A DNA stretch of 64,000 nucleotides from Leuconostoc gelidum subsp. gelidum KCTC 3527 (GCF_000166715.1 NZ_AEMI01000016.1:183614-247613), one strand, 5' to 3'; positions 1-8,934 are shown, counted from the stretch's first letter. Notes: a model not told the origin generated them from the sequence alone. Numbers and translations: made by a program.

Positions 1-103
1 AGCAAAATATTTATAACACTTAAATTTAGTTCTTAAAAGACTGACATACCCATAGTTAGAAAATACTAGTATTATTATTTTTATGCCAATAATTATCATG
101 TTA

Positions 104-2026
104 CTACCCCTTATTACCCTTTGGCAGCGCTTTATTTAATCGTTCGATACGCTTATTGATATTCTCAAAAAGAAGATCGAATGTCGTCACCCATTTGTCT
201 CGTTTTTGAGGTAATCTCTGATTGAAACCGTCATGTATAATTTGTAATAATATTTGATAATTCAACTCATCATTTGATTCGATTTGTAATGTACAACTAT
301 TATGTTCATCAAAGTTTTTAAGATATGCTTGTACGTGTGCTGTGTATTGTGCCGTTTCAATTGACATAGCATACTTTTTTGACCAGAGTAACGTTGTTCC
401 TTGTGGCAAATTAATTGCAATTTCTGAGGCTGTTAAATAGCTAATGCTCAAATTTGTACCCAACTGAATATCACTAATATGCACCTGACCTTCGACGTCA
501 AACTTCGGTTCTCTATTTTTAGGTTCACCAATAAACACTAGTACAGCCAACAAAGTATTGATCAAATTATTTAATAACCAAAAAGTAATAACACTGCCAT
601 ACATTATTTCTGATCCGAATTTTCCGTAATTAAATTTAATTAAGCTCACAACAGTTAGACCCAACATGATAGCCTGTGGTATCATGTACAAAAAATCTTT
701 TTTATTATTACCGGAAATGTTCTTTTTAGTGACCTTAAACTGAGAATTTTTAATACCTATTGTCTCTAATATGACCGGTAATACTAAATATGGTGCAAAA
801 AAAAGCTCTTGGATTTCACCCCATCTTTGGTTTGTTAAACTACTGGAAATATCTTGTTTAACTAACAACAACAATAAATAACCTGGTACCCAAAAGATTA
901 ATAATAACCAAAAATTGGTATTAACAACACGAAAATCAAATAATGCAAATAGTATTGGCGCAAATACAAACAACATACGACCAAGAAACGACCACCAATA
1001 GAGATAACCATTAAAGTATATTAATTTTTGCGCCCAAGTTAGCCCTTTGTTCGTCAATAGATGCAAGTTTTTGGTGCTTTGAATCATACCCCGAGCCCAT
1101 CTTGTTCGCTGTTTAAATACACTCCCAGTATCTGTTGGTGTTACCCCACTTCCCATAGGTTCTGTCGTTGATATACTGCTGTAACCACAACTATTGATTT
1201 GAGCTCCCAGTTGGAAATCTTCAGTGAGAGTATTGGTCGGAAATCCACCTGCTTCAACGATAGCCTCACGCAAAAACACTGTATTTGAACCTGTATATAT
1301 CGCACTGCTATGATTAGCATTTAAAACATTTACTTCTTTAGAAAAAAAATCTTGTTCATTGGGAATCACACGATTAGCGTAAAGATTATGTTGAAAAACA
1401 TCTTCATTATAAAAGCTCTGTGGTGTTTGAACAAAGCCAATTTTTTTATGGACGCGTTTACCATAGCTCGCAAAAAAATAAGGTACGACTGTTGTTAAAA
1501 AATCAGTATACGGAATCATATCAGCATCAAACGTTCCGACTAATGATGAGTGGCTATATTTTAACGCATGATTAAAATTACCAGATTTAGCGTATTGATT
1601 GTGACTTAAACCAATATAGTTAATATTAAATTTTTGCGCTAACACTTTCATTTCACTTCTATTTTGATCATCACATAAATAAATATGTATTTTATTTTTG
1701 TTTGGATACTTTAAAAAAGTACATGCATTGATTGTTTGATAGAGTAAATCGACTGTTTCATTATGTGTGGCAATTAAAATATCAACATCAGGAAAAACAT
1801 CCGCCGATGTCACCACAGGTGTCGGCGTTGCTTGATACGTTTTTTTATTCCAAATCAAAATAAAAGCTGTTGCAATAGACAAAACTTCACTCACCCACAA
1901 CAATATGCCATAAATTATCTCAAAAAAAGATTGATTCAAAGGTAGTGTAAATAATAACCGCCACACAAGATAAACAACTGAACAGACTAATGCACCAGTA
2001 TAATAGATTTTTTTCATTCTACCCAT
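104..2026 (-). CDS. Cellulose synthase-like membrane glycosyltransferase (GT2)
   Basis: 640 aa processive-type family 2 glycosyltransferase. Two N-terminal membrane segments (about residues 7-60) precede a cytoplasmic GT-A domain with the sugar-nucleotide motif DADM, the TED acceptor motif and QRTRW (the QxxRW signature of processive synthases such as BcsA). Several more membrane segments follow (about 340-510). The roughly 130-residue C-terminal tail sits where BcsA has PilZ, but I see no clear RxxxR or D/NxSxxG c-di-GMP motif. Its start codon overlaps the stop of the upstream GT2-GtrA gene by one base (TAATG), so the two are translationally coupled. M4 is an alternative start. It probably makes or extends an exported polysaccharide; the product is unknown. 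Confidence 0.8.
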   Translation of the reverse strand: MGRMKKIYYTGALVCSVVYLVWRLLFTLPLNQSFFEIIYGILLWVSEVLSIATAFILIWNKKTYQATPTPVVTSADVFPDVDILIATHNETVDLLYQTINACTFLKYPNKNKIHIYLCDDQNRSEMKVLAQKFNINYIGLSHNQYAKSGNFNHALKYSHSSLVGTFDADMIPYTDFLTTVVPYFFASYGKRVHKKIGFVQTPQSFYNEDVFQHNLYANRVIPNEQDFFSKEVNVLNANHSSAIYTGSNTVFLREAIVEAGGFPTNTLTEDFQLGAQINSCGYSSISTTEPMGSGVTPTDTGSVFKQRTRWARGMIQSTKNLHLLTNKGLTWAQKLIYFNGYLYWWSFLGRMLFVFAPILFALFDFRVVNTNFWLLLIFWVPGYLLLLLVKQDISSSLTNQRWGEIQELFFAPYLVLPVILETIGIKNSQFKVTKKNISGNNKKDFLYMIPQAIMLGLTVVSLIKFNYGKFGSEIMYGSVITFWLLNNLINTLLAVLVFIGEPKNREPKFDVEGQVHISDIQLGTNLSISYLTASEIAINLPQGTTLLWSKKYAMSIETAQYTAHVQAYLKNFDEHNSCTLQIESNDELNYQILLQIIHDGFNQRLPQKRDKWVTTFDLLFENINKRIERLNKALPKGNKG

Positions 2027-3081
2027 TATCGTGGACCTTTAAATACAACATGTTTTTGTACCTGATAACTCACAAAAAACAAGCCCGCATCGATAATCAC
2101 TTTTAACATTGTAATATTAACGTGTGTGACATATTGATTTGATATAATAACAAGCCCTGTAGATAATAGCATTTGAGTTAACACTAGCGTATAGTAGCTA
2201 ATTAGGCTCAAGCGATTGTTGTTTTTAAAAACAATTTTCCGATTAATATAGTAATTAAATACGGATGATGTTACTCGAGACACAATTGACGCAATAACTA
2301 TCGCCGCACTCACCGATAATTTGTTTAGTACGCCAATCATGAACATAAAAATAAGAATATCTACAATAAATGAACTGATTGCCCCAAATATATATTTGAA
2401 AAACACGCCATAAATACTCAAAGAATCATGAATTATTCTAAAATGAGATGATTTATTATCATTTAAATAAATTGTTTTGATAGGTACCTCAACAATATTA
2501 ATGTCATAATTTGCTGCTTCTAAAATCATATTCATTTCAAATTCAAATCTGTCACCTTTCATATTAATCAATGCTTTAAAATACATTTTAGGAATAACTC
2601 GCAGACCAGTTTGCGTATCTGATATTTTTATGCCTGTCGTTATCTGCATAAATTTTGCTGTTACAAGATTTCCAAATTTACTGCGTAGAGGTACTTCATG
2701 ATCAAAAGCTCTTGTTCCTAGTATTAAATCTTTTGGCTTTGTTAAAAAAGTGTCCGTACACTTTATCATATCAGTCACACTATGTTGTCCGTCAGAGTCG
2801 ATCGTAATTAAACCAATCGCTTCTGGTATACCTTTAAAAACATAATTAATAGCTGTTTTTATTGCTCGTCCCTTACCAAAATTAATGGGATGTTTTAAAA
2901 TAGTGACTTGAAAATTTTTTTGAATATATTCAAAAATATCATCATATTTTTTTGAACTACCATCATTAACGATGATGATTTTTTGCTTAGATCCGTTCTT
3001 AGAACTGTGTAATTGCTTTATTAACGTTATTAATCTATCATCTGGATTGAAAGATGGAATAACAATTGGTATGTGAGTCAT
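2026..3081 (-). CDS. GT2 glycosyltransferase fused to a GtrA-like membrane domain
   Basis: 351 aa. Residues 1-220 are a DPM1-like GT-A domain: it opens with IPIVIPSFNPDD, has the metal motif DSDGQ and an NDGSS loop. The last 130 residues hold about four membrane helices of the GtrA/DPMS type, including NYYINRKIVFK. Such fusions charge or flip undecaprenyl-phosphate sugars. The gene has a good ribosome site (AAGG) and is coupled to the downstream BcsA-like gene, so it may supply lipid-linked sugar to, or act beside, that synthase. The fusion is read from the sequence; the substrate is unknown. Confidence 0.8.
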   Translation of the reverse strand: MTHIPIVIPSFNPDDRLITLIKQLHSSKNGSKQKIIIVNDGSSKKYDDIFEYIQKNFQVTILKHPINFGKGRAIKTAINYVFKGIPEAIGLITIDSDGQHSVTDMIKCTDTFLTKPKDLILGTRAFDHEVPLRSKFGNLVTAKFMQITTGIKISDTQTGLRVIPKMYFKALINMKGDRFEFEMNMILEAANYDINIVEVPIKTIYLNDNKSSHFRIIHDSLSIYGVFFKYIFGAISSFIVDILIFMFMIGVLNKLSVSAAIVIASIVSRVTSSVFNYYINRKIVFKNNNRLSLISYYTLVLTQMLLSTGLVIISNQYVTHVNITMLKVIIDAGLFFVSYQVQKHVVFKGPR

Positions 3082-3146
3082 CTATTTTCCTTATCCTATA
3101 TTATTAAATACAACAACTTAATTTTTATGTGAATATATCTGTTATT

Positions 3147-3181
3147 GATACAAATTAACTAATTTTAAGTTAATTTGTATC
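3147..3181. repeat. Perfect 14-bp inverted repeat beside the Cro-like gene
   Basis: GATACAAATTAACT at 3147-3160 is repeated as its exact reverse complement at 3168-3181 across a 7-base loop. One further T-A pair extends it to 15 bp. It lies 14 bases past the stop of the small XRE gene and upstream of the glycosyltransferase pair. It has no GC-rich stem and no U-run, so it looks more like a regulator-binding palindrome than an intrinsic terminator. A weak bidirectional terminator is the alternative. Confidence 0.6.
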
Positions 3182-3195
3182 ACATTAGTAAACAC

Positions 3196-3408
3196 TTACG
3201 CAAAAAAAATATCGATTATTTCAACACTTAGCCCATCCGCTATCTTCTTGGCGGTTGGCGGTGATGGAAATTTTTTACCGTTTAAATACTCGATCATTAG
3301 TGAATAATTAACTTTAATACGCCGAGAAAAACCTGCAATACTTTCACCTTGCATCGCAATTTTTTCTTTGACGTTAATCGGGTCACGAAATTTCAATGTT
3401 ACTGCCAT
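3196..3408 (-). CDS. Small XRE-family (Cro-like) DNA-binding protein
   Basis: 70 aa helix-turn-helix protein. ESIAGFSRRIKVNYSLMIEY and the following NGKKFPSPPTAKKIADGL fit helices 2-5 of the Cro/CI fold, with no effector domain. I start at the second ATG (3408), which sits 8 bases from AAAGGA; the ATG at 3414 is too close. It is divergent from the CI-like gene at 3565 across about 150 bases, the arrangement of a phage or ICE lysogeny switch. Targets are unknown. Confidence 0.7.
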   Translation of the reverse strand: MAVTLKFRDPINVKEKIAMQGESIAGFSRRIKVNYSLMIEYLNGKKFPSPPTAKKIADGLSVEIIDIFFA

Positions 3409-3564
3409 ATACATTTTCCTTTTTTATTATTATCTTGTTATATTATACAGTTAATGTATCACATCGTCAAACACTTTATGACATACTTGTTTTACATTTG
3501 TTATGTATATGTTTTATATTTGTATATAATAAAAAGTATATCGTTATGGAGAATAGTTATAATC

Positions 3565-3945
3565 ATGATCACGAATAAAAAATTTGGTACACAAATTAAA
3601 GCAATCCGAGAAAACAAACATTTTACTGTACGTCAAACAGCATTACAGGGTGGGTTTTCTTCAGCCTACTTGTCACAAATTGAGAATGGTAAAAAGAATA
3701 TTCCCAAAGTAGCAACTTTGTATAAAATTGCTAAGGGTTTACGTATTTCACAAGATGACATTTTAATACTTGCCGGTATTACTCATATCGAAGATGTATC
3801 AACAGATACAAATGTAGACCTTGGTGAACAACTTGAAAACAATTCTTTACTTTTGTCATTCGAAGGTAAAGAATTATCACCAGAATATCGCCAAGCAATT
3901 CTGTCTATTTTGAAAACACTTCCTGATGCTGACCATAATTCGTAG
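3565..3945 (+). CDS. CI/ImmR-like XRE-family repressor
   Basis: 126 aa. The N-terminal HTH (about residues 7-66) contains FGTQIKAIRENK, VRQTALQGGFSSAYLSQIEN and the GI helix end. The tail, which ends in GKELSPEYRQAILSILKTL, is typical of ICE/prophage repressors paired with ImmA proteases. I chose ATG 3565 because GGAG lies at 3548-3551 and the HTH begins at once; a longer open frame upstream would run through the promoter. A TATAAT-like box is at 3525-3530. It is 14 bases before the ImmA-like gene, which suggests co-transcription and proteolytic derepression. Confidence 0.75.
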   Translation: MITNKKFGTQIKAIRENKHFTVRQTALQGGFSSAYLSQIENGKKNIPKVATLYKIAKGLRISQDDILILAGITHIEDVSTDTNVDLGEQLENNSLLLSFEGKELSPEYRQAILSILKTLPDADHNS

Positions 3946-3959
3946 AGGACTAAATACCT

Positions 3960-4370
3960 ATGTCTACCTATAATTCCGTTATAAATTACTTGGAAAACAT
4001 TATACAAACCAATCACATAACTCTAATTCATATATCTTGTTCATCATACGATCCAGATGTTGTCAATGCCCAAAAAAGAGCTATCATTATTAATCGTAAT
4101 TATCAGACACATTTTAGTTACCACTTTCGTCTAGCACATGAAATTGCTCATTTACTGACTGAAACAACACACACTTATAATTTCAGTCAACTTGCAAAAT
4201 CAACCTCTGAAAAGAAAGCTAATTTAACTGGTATTAAAATATTAGCTGATTGTTACTTTTCCGATCATCAATCAAAAATAATGTGCTGGGAACGCCGATT
4301 TCAATTCATAGAAACATTTGGTTTAGGACAACTGACACACTTAGTGGAACATGTGTTAACACCCAAATAA
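3960..4370 (+). CDS. ImmA/IrrE-family metallopeptidase (anti-repressor protease)
   Basis: 136 aa DUF955-type zinc protease. The HEIAH motif (about residue 61) gives the two zinc histidines and the general base, and SEKKAN downstream supplies the usual third ligand. In ICEBs1 and prophages, ImmA cleaves the ImmR/CI-type repressor, and here the gene lies directly behind such a repressor. No integrase, excisionase, relaxase or attachment site is seen near it, so this looks like a remnant or a domesticated switch. The family call is firm; the substrate is inferred from the pairing. Confidence 0.75.
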   Translation: MSTYNSVINYLENIIQTNHITLIHISCSSYDPDVVNAQKRAIIINRNYQTHFSYHFRLAHEIAHLLTETTHTYNFSQLAKSTSEKKANLTGIKILADCYFSDHQSKIMCWERRFQFIETFGLGQLTHLVEHVLTPK

Positions 4371-4427
4371 AAAGACAAAAATCATATTTTAACACCATCT
4401 CAGCACTAAAACATAAGTTTTGTCTTT
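4371..4427 (+). terminator. Possible terminator after the ImmA-like gene
   Basis: AAAGACAAAA (4371-4380) and TTTTGTCTTT (4418-4427) can pair over 10 bp around a 37-base loop, just after the stop codon. The loop is long and the U-run is poor, so this is tentative. Confidence 0.35.
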
Positions 4428-4441
4428 CTAATTAATCATTT

Positions 4442-5182
4442 TTATTTCAGACTGAATCCTTTTAATTGGGGATACTTACCTAATTTTTTGTTATCTTGTT
4501 TGCGTGTCAGCATTTTAGCATTGTTTTGTGTCCAAGAACTATCTACACCACGGTCAGCATAGTACTTCACCATTGTCTCATCATAAACAGAAATAGCCTC
4601 TACCATTTGATTCTGCTTGTAACGGTCTTTCATCCACGTACCATCTATTGGCAATTTAGGTTTGATACCAGGCTCTTGTGCTGGAAAACCAATCGAAAAT
4701 CCCATAACGGCTTTAACTAATTTTGGCAGTTGTAATTTTTCTTCATATAGTTCAAAAGCACGTAGGGCACCAGCCATTGTCACACTACCTAGTCCAAGTG
4801 ATTCCGCTGCAACTTGTGCACGACCAAGTGCGATCCCGGCAGAAATAATACCGCCTTCAAGCATGGCATAACTTGACAGCACCTCCTCAGCTTGTTTGCG
4901 TACCTCTGGTGTCAAACCAATCAAATCTTTATTAAAATCCACTGTCACAACAAAATAACGCATAGCACTTTCAATGTAGGCCATGCCAACTTGGGCAGTT
5001 ATCTCAGCTTTTAGCGCTTGATCGGTAATTTCAACAAATGTTACGGGTTGATAATTATTAATATTTGGTCCTGCACTCGCTGCTGTCAAAATTGTTTTAA
5101 CTATTTCATCAGACACTGGTTGATCTGTGAATGCGCGAATTGACTTATGATTATTGAGTAAATCTATTGTTGTATTTGACAT
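4442..5182 (-). CDS. NfsA/Frp-type NAD(P)H nitroreductase
   Basis: 246 aa FMN-dependent nitroreductase. The N-terminal HKSIRAFTDQPV binds FMN phosphate, ASAGPNINNYQP is the family's active-site loop, and GLGSVTMAGALR with GFSIGFPAQEP are typical of the NfsA branch. Cytosolic and dimeric in its family, it reduces quinones, flavins or nitro compounds. I start at ATG 5182, giving the usual MSNTTIDLLNNH beginning; an in-frame TTG six codons upstream (5200) is the alternative, and neither has a clear ribosome site. Confidence 0.85.
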   Translation of the reverse strand: MSNTTIDLLNNHKSIRAFTDQPVSDEIVKTILTAASAGPNINNYQPVTFVEITDQALKAEITAQVGMAYIESAMRYFVVTVDFNKDLIGLTPEVRKQAEEVLSSYAMLEGGIISAGIALGRAQVAAESLGLGSVTMAGALRAFELYEEKLQLPKLVKAVMGFSIGFPAQEPGIKPKLPIDGTWMKDRYKQNQMVEAISVYDETMVKYYADRGVDSSWTQNNAKMLTRKQDNKKLGKYPQLKGFSLK

Positions 5183-5305
5183 TATTTTAGTTTGTGACAA
5201 GCTATACTAATGAACATATCGACTGCCACAATTCCTTTCCATTATGATACATAGATTTTACCATTTTTTTATGCTAAAATAACAAGAATATTAGTGGAGG
5301 TAGTT

Positions 5306-5788
5306 ATGCAGTTTGGTCGATTTCGAATAGGACTACGTACTTTAAAAACAGCGTTGGCCGTTATGATCATTATCACGGCTTTTTATTTTTTCCATCGGCC
5401 TCCTTTTATTGCTGCATTGGCATCTGTCTTTGCATTACGTGAAAGTTGGGACAAAACACTGAGTTTTGCAAAAATTCGTCTGGTTTCAAATACAGTTGGT
5501 GGCGTATTAGCATTAATTTATTTTTTAGTACACGCACACACACATAATGCAACGTGGGTATCAATGATTTTTCTGCCATTACTTGTTATTATTGCAATTG
5601 TCTTTTTGGATGGCTTTAATTTCAATAGTGGTGTCATTGGCGCACTTGCAGCTCTGCTAATGATTTCACTAAATATTCCGGCAGGTGCCACTGTACTTTA
5701 TGTGATTGATCGTATTATTGACACGTTTATTGGTGTCCTTGTATCAATTGGTGTCAATCGATTTGCGTCTCCAAAACCAAAACACTAA
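5306..5788 (+). CDS. FUSC/aromatic-acid-exporter-like membrane protein
   Basis: 160 aa with four to five hydrophobic segments (residues 14-32, 70-90, 95-115, 120-140 and near 150). It matches the membrane half of the ArAE/DUF939 family (RTLKTALAVMI near the start; VIDRIIDTFIGVLVSIGVN at the end) and lacks the long cytoplasmic C-terminal domain of YgaE-like members. The start at 5306 is set by GGAGG at 5296-5300; the earlier GTG at 5294 overlaps that site. Single gene, convergent with the HAD gene. Substrate unknown. Confidence 0.7.
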   Translation: MQFGRFRIGLRTLKTALAVMIIITAFYFFHRPPFIAALASVFALRESWDKTLSFAKIRLVSNTVGGVLALIYFLVHAHTHNATWVSMIFLPLLVIIAIVFLDGFNFNSGVIGALAALLMISLNIPAGATVLYVIDRIIDTFIGVLVSIGVNRFASPKPKH

Positions 5789-5791
5789 AAA

Positions 5792-5809
5792 AAAACGCTC
5801 ATGCGTTTT
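5792..5809. terminator. Bidirectional terminator between convergent genes
   Basis: AAAACGC-TCAT-GCGTTTT forms a 7-bp hairpin flanked by an A-run on one side and T-run on the other. It lies between the FUSC gene and the HAD gene and touches the latter's stop codon. Confidence 0.55.
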
Positions 5810-6627
5810 CAAATACTCAAATAGTTTTCAATTGTCTCTAACACGCCATCATTTACGTTCGTGTTAAGGGCTTTTTTTTGTATCACTTCAAGCATAAAGT
5901 TGTCTGCATTGGGCATAACATACCCGTGTTCATACTTCTGTAGCATCTCTAGATCATTGCCGTTATCACCAAAAGTCATGACCTCTCGATCAAGCACATC
6001 ATAATAATCTTGCAATACTTGTAGACCAGCAGCCTTATCAACACCTTTACCTAAAACGTCAACTGAACCAAAACCAGAACCAGTAGCATGTAGTTCATCA
6101 CCAAAGATCTCTCGTAGTTCTGACACGTGCTGTTGTACCTCATTATTTGGCCATACAAAAGTGATCTCCAAAATATGATCATCAACTGTCATCAGTTTTT
6201 CAACTTGTTTCACATTTGGATAAAATTGAAATACCATTTTTGCGACAGGACCAGTAGCATGATTTGACACATAAGTTGCCTTATCACCAGTCATAATGAT
6301 AATATTTTCGGCCGACTCCGGATTTTTAGCGTTCCAATCAATGACTTTATGCAGCTGTTCTGGCGACAAATGTACTGAATAAAGTTGTTCTTCATGAGTT
6401 GCAACCATCGCACCATTTGATCCAACATAATCAATTTCATATCCCTTCGAAATTGTTGGTTCAAAAAGTTCTTGTAAGTTTTTAACTTGACGTCCTGAAG
6501 CTGCAATGAATCTCATATCACGCGCCTTTAAGTTATCTAATATGCGTTCAAACCGTCCCTGACTGTAAGTGTCATTGGCTGTCAAAAACGTGCCATCCAT
6601 ATCAGATGCAATCATTTTAATTGTCAT
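5809..6627 (-). CDS. Cof-type HAD-superfamily phosphatase
   Basis: 272 aa. Motif I is DMDGTF (nucleophile and acid Asp near residues 9 and 11), the motif III lysine lies in GVDKAAGL and motif IV is GDNGNDLEML. A C2-type cap sits between, as in sugar-phosphate and flavin phosphatases of the YcsE/YwtE group. The start overlaps the stop of the GtrA gene by four bases (ATGA), so the two form an operon. Substrate cannot be read from sequence. Confidence 0.85.
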   Translation of the reverse strand: MTIKMIASDMDGTFLTANDTYSQGRFERILDNLKARDMRFIAASGRQVKNLQELFEPTISKGYEIDYVGSNGAMVATHEEQLYSVHLSPEQLHKVIDWNAKNPESAENIIIMTGDKATYVSNHATGPVAKMVFQFYPNVKQVEKLMTVDDHILEITFVWPNNEVQQHVSELREIFGDELHATGSGFGSVDVLGKGVDKAAGLQVLQDYYDVLDREVMTFGDNGNDLEMLQKYEHGYVMPNADNFMLEVIQKKALNTNVNDGVLETIENYLSI

Positions 6628-7046
6628 GTATCATTGTCCTTCTTAAAAATAATTAATTTGCTCAATACAAAGTTGGAAACAATTACAAATATATTTTGAA
6701 TAATGTTCCAAATATTTGCATCTTGGTGCAACAAATCTACACCAAATGTCAAAATAAAATAACCAATAATTCCCGTCAAAACACGCGCTAAATAAAACTG
6801 CCAGACTTCTTTTACAATGTCAGCGGTCGTTGAGCTTGTTGAATGAAATACCCAGACCCGATTTGTAAGATAAGCAAACAATACTGCCCAAAACCAAGCA
6901 ACAACATAGGCTATATTATGACCAGTATGGAGCATATTGTATAATATAAAGAAAACAATAATATTAACAATTGTCGTTAATATACCAAATATAACATATA
7001 ACAAAAATGACTGGTACTTAATACAAATATTTTTCAAGTTCAACAT
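6624..7046 (-). CDS. GtrA-family membrane protein
   Basis: 140 aa with four membrane helices and the family's central NRVWVF motif and C-terminal LSKLIIFKK. GtrA proteins help flip or handle undecaprenyl-phosphate-linked sugars used for cell-surface glycosylation. It has a GGAG ribosome site and is coupled to the HAD phosphatase downstream. A second GtrA domain is fused to a glycosyltransferase at 2026-3081, but no glycosyltransferase adjoins this copy. Confidence 0.8.
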   Translation of the reverse strand: MLNLKNICIKYQSFLLYVIFGILTTIVNIIVFFILYNMLHTGHNIAYVVAWFWAVLFAYLTNRVWVFHSTSSTTADIVKEVWQFYLARVLTGIIGYFILTFGVDLLHQDANIWNIIQNIFVIVSNFVLSKLIIFKKDNDT

Positions 7047-7085
7047 AACCGCTCCAATATAATCTATTAATTATATCATATGCCA

Positions 7086-7114
7086 TAAAAAAAAGCCGTC
7101 AACTGCTGACAGAC
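7086..7114 (-). terminator. Terminator of the rex-femX transcript
   Basis: Directly after the femX stop, an imperfect hairpin closing AGTCTGTCA with TTGACGGCT is followed on the minus strand by a run of T. Confidence 0.7.
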
Positions 7115-8152
7115 TTAATCAAATTGCTTGAGATATTCTTGGTAACCTACTTCATCAACTACCCAATCTAATTCACCAATATATTCAGCATGAGGGTCAT
7201 GATAAGCAAAACCATGTTTGAATTTATAAAGACCATCTTCGGGTACAAAATCACCAACACCACCAAAGTCATATTCAACTTTACCTAGTGATAATCCCCA
7301 CTTCAACATTTCCCATTGTACCGCATACGGACCATAGTGTTTTGCGTATTGACGATTAGATCCAGCATACATATACCAAATTTCATCTCCATAACTAAAA
7401 CCAATACCACTAGCAATGACTTGACCTTCAAAATGTGCTAAAAAGACTTTAAACAAGCCTGTTTTTTGCCACAAATTTTGCATATGTAAAAAATAATTTA
7501 TTGGTCGATGTGTAATACCTTGGGCAGCAGCCATCATCACATACGTATCAAAAAATGCGCGCACATCATCTTGTGTATCACCACTTGTTACCGTAACGCC
7601 ATCTTTTGTAGCACGACGGATTTGATTACGATAGTCCCGTTTAAAATGGGTCATTAATTCAATATCATTGGTAATTGGTTCTGCATCCTCTCCGCGACCA
7701 TCATAATACAAAACAACATTTTTTCGAGGTTGTATATTACCATGCATATTTTTAATGTCACGATTGCGTGTCACAAATCCAGCTGCTTGATAAGCATCAT
7801 TCAATGTGTCACTATACGCTACTTCAGGATCCAAACGGATTAAGAATACATTTTCTGGTAGTGCTGCAAGTGCTTCTTCAATCAGTGATTTTATGAGCGC
7901 AATATTCGTCACGTCTCCGATTGGACCTCGGCCTGCATACCCCAATAGTTTTCCTGGAACAGCCTCAACAGTTAGCACAGTTAAGACAGCATCTATTTGT
8001 CCATCTGTTTCATGGTATACGTAGACATGTCCCCAATTAGCTTTTAATTCACCCCACAAGGGGTCTTGTGTTACTTGACCACGTGGATCTTCACGTACGA
8101 AATTTTGATATGCGTTGACTTTTTCTGTATCGTTTAAATTTAAAATGGTCAT
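7115..8152 (-). CDS. femX: FemX-like peptidoglycan cross-bridge aminoacyltransferase
   Basis: 345 aa FemABX ligase with two GNAT-fold lobes. It shares GQVTQD, DPEVAYSD, VTRNR, GITHRPI, IWYMYAGS and APYAVQ-type (here GPYAVQWEML) motifs that I recall from Weissella viridescens FemX, and lacks the coiled-coil arm of FemA. FemX transfers the first L-Ala or L-Ser from aminoacyl-tRNA to the lysine of UDP-MurNAc-pentapeptide, starting the interpeptide bridge. It lies 5 bases behind rex and ends at a strong terminator. The exact amino acid transferred is not readable here. Confidence 0.85.
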   Translation of the reverse strand: MTILNLNDTEKVNAYQNFVREDPRGQVTQDPLWGELKANWGHVYVYHETDGQIDAVLTVLTVEAVPGKLLGYAGRGPIGDVTNIALIKSLIEEALAALPENVFLIRLDPEVAYSDTLNDAYQAAGFVTRNRDIKNMHGNIQPRKNVVLYYDGRGEDAEPITNDIELMTHFKRDYRNQIRRATKDGVTVTSGDTQDDVRAFFDTYVMMAAAQGITHRPINYFLHMQNLWQKTGLFKVFLAHFEGQVIASGIGFSYGDEIWYMYAGSNRQYAKHYGPYAVQWEMLKWGLSLGKVEYDFGGVGDFVPEDGLYKFKHGFAYHDPHAEYIGELDWVVDEVGYQEYLKQFD

Positions 8153-8157
8153 GCGAT

Positions 8158-8808
8158 TTATAATCCTGTCGTAATTGAACCGTAGTTATCAATAAAATAA
8201 ACCAATGTTTGTAACTCGTTTGTTAAATCAACGTTTTGCACACGAACATCCGTTGGTACAGTCACACGTAGTGGTGTAAAGTTCAAAATACCCTTAACGC
8301 CAGCATCAACAAGTTGATCTGTGATATCTTGCGCAACTTCTTGTGGCACAGTCAAAATCGCAATATTAATACGTTGTGCTGTCATCTGCTCTTTCAAGTC
8401 AGTCATGGCATATATTGGTACACCAGCCAAAATCGTACCGGCACGTGATTCATCAACATCAAATGCGGCAGAAATACGCATATTTGATGATTGATGAAAG
8501 TTAAAGTTCATCAAGGCTTGCCCTAAGTTACCGGCACCAATTAAAGCAACGTTAATTAAACTATCTTGATCAAGCACATTCGCAAAGAAATCAAGCAATG
8601 CTTTAACGTCATATCCATAACCTCGCTTACCCAAGGCACCAAAATAAGAAAAATCTCGGCGAATGGTAGCTGCATCAAATTTAATGGCGTCACTCAGTTC
8701 AGCTGACGAAATACGATTCGTGCCAGCATCGTGTAAAAACGTCAAATAGCGGTAGTAAATAGGTAATCGTTTTGCTGTTGCACGTGGAATTTTAGGTTGT
8801 TGTGTCAT
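8158..8808 (-). CDS. rex: Redox-sensing transcriptional repressor Rex
   Basis: 216 aa. The N-terminal winged helix ([16 protein letters not shown] through [13 protein letters not shown]) is followed by a Rossmann domain with GAGNLGQAL (NADH site) and a C-terminal swapped helix. Rex represses fermentation and NAD-regenerating genes until NADH rises. I start at 8808, which has GGAG 7 bases upstream and gives the usual family length; an ATG at 8883 would lie inside the operator/promoter. A near-consensus Rex site overlaps its own transcription start, so it is probably autoregulated. Confidence 0.92.
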   Translation of the reverse strand: MTQQPKIPRATAKRLPIYYRYLTFLHDAGTNRISSAELSDAIKFDAATIRRDFSYFGALGKRGYGYDVKALLDFFANVLDQDSLINVALIGAGNLGQALMNFNFHQSSNMRISAAFDVDESRAGTILAGVPIYAMTDLKEQMTAQRINIAILTVPQEVAQDITDQLVDAGVKGILNFTPLRVTVPTDVRVQNVDLTNELQTLVYFIDNYGSITTGL

Positions 8809-8884
8809 AAGTTTCTCCAGTTTATTATGTGCCAGGTTCATCAGAGGATCCGGACATATATTTAAGTTGCATGTTTTATTCACT

Positions 8885-8934
8885 TTGTGAACTTTTGCAT
8901 AACCATTATATCATAAAAACAGGCCTATTATCAA
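8885..8934 (-). promoter_or_regulatory. rex promoter with a Rex operator at the start site
   Basis: Reading the minus strand: -35 TTGATA (8929-8934), an 18-base spacer, -10 TATAAT (8905-8910), then TTATGCAAAAGTTCACAA (8885-8902). The last matches the Rex consensus TTGTGAAnnnnTTCACAA in all of the right half and 5 of 7 left-half bases. A further half-site lies near 8950. The geometry predicts NADH-responsive autorepression. Confidence 0.7.

Noticed and set aside
1..103. Possible feature at the left edge
   Set aside because: Only AT-rich sequence with a short ACTAGT palindrome; no gene, terminator or promoter I can support.
3349..3564. Extension of the CI-like gene upstream to 3349
   Set aside because: The extension would cross the divergent promoter and the Cro-like gene start, and lacks HTH-family sequence; GGAG supports 3565.
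8809..8883. Longer Rex start at 8883
   Set aside because: The extra 25 residues would be encoded by the stretch just after the promoter -10 and operator; family length and GGAG favour 8808.
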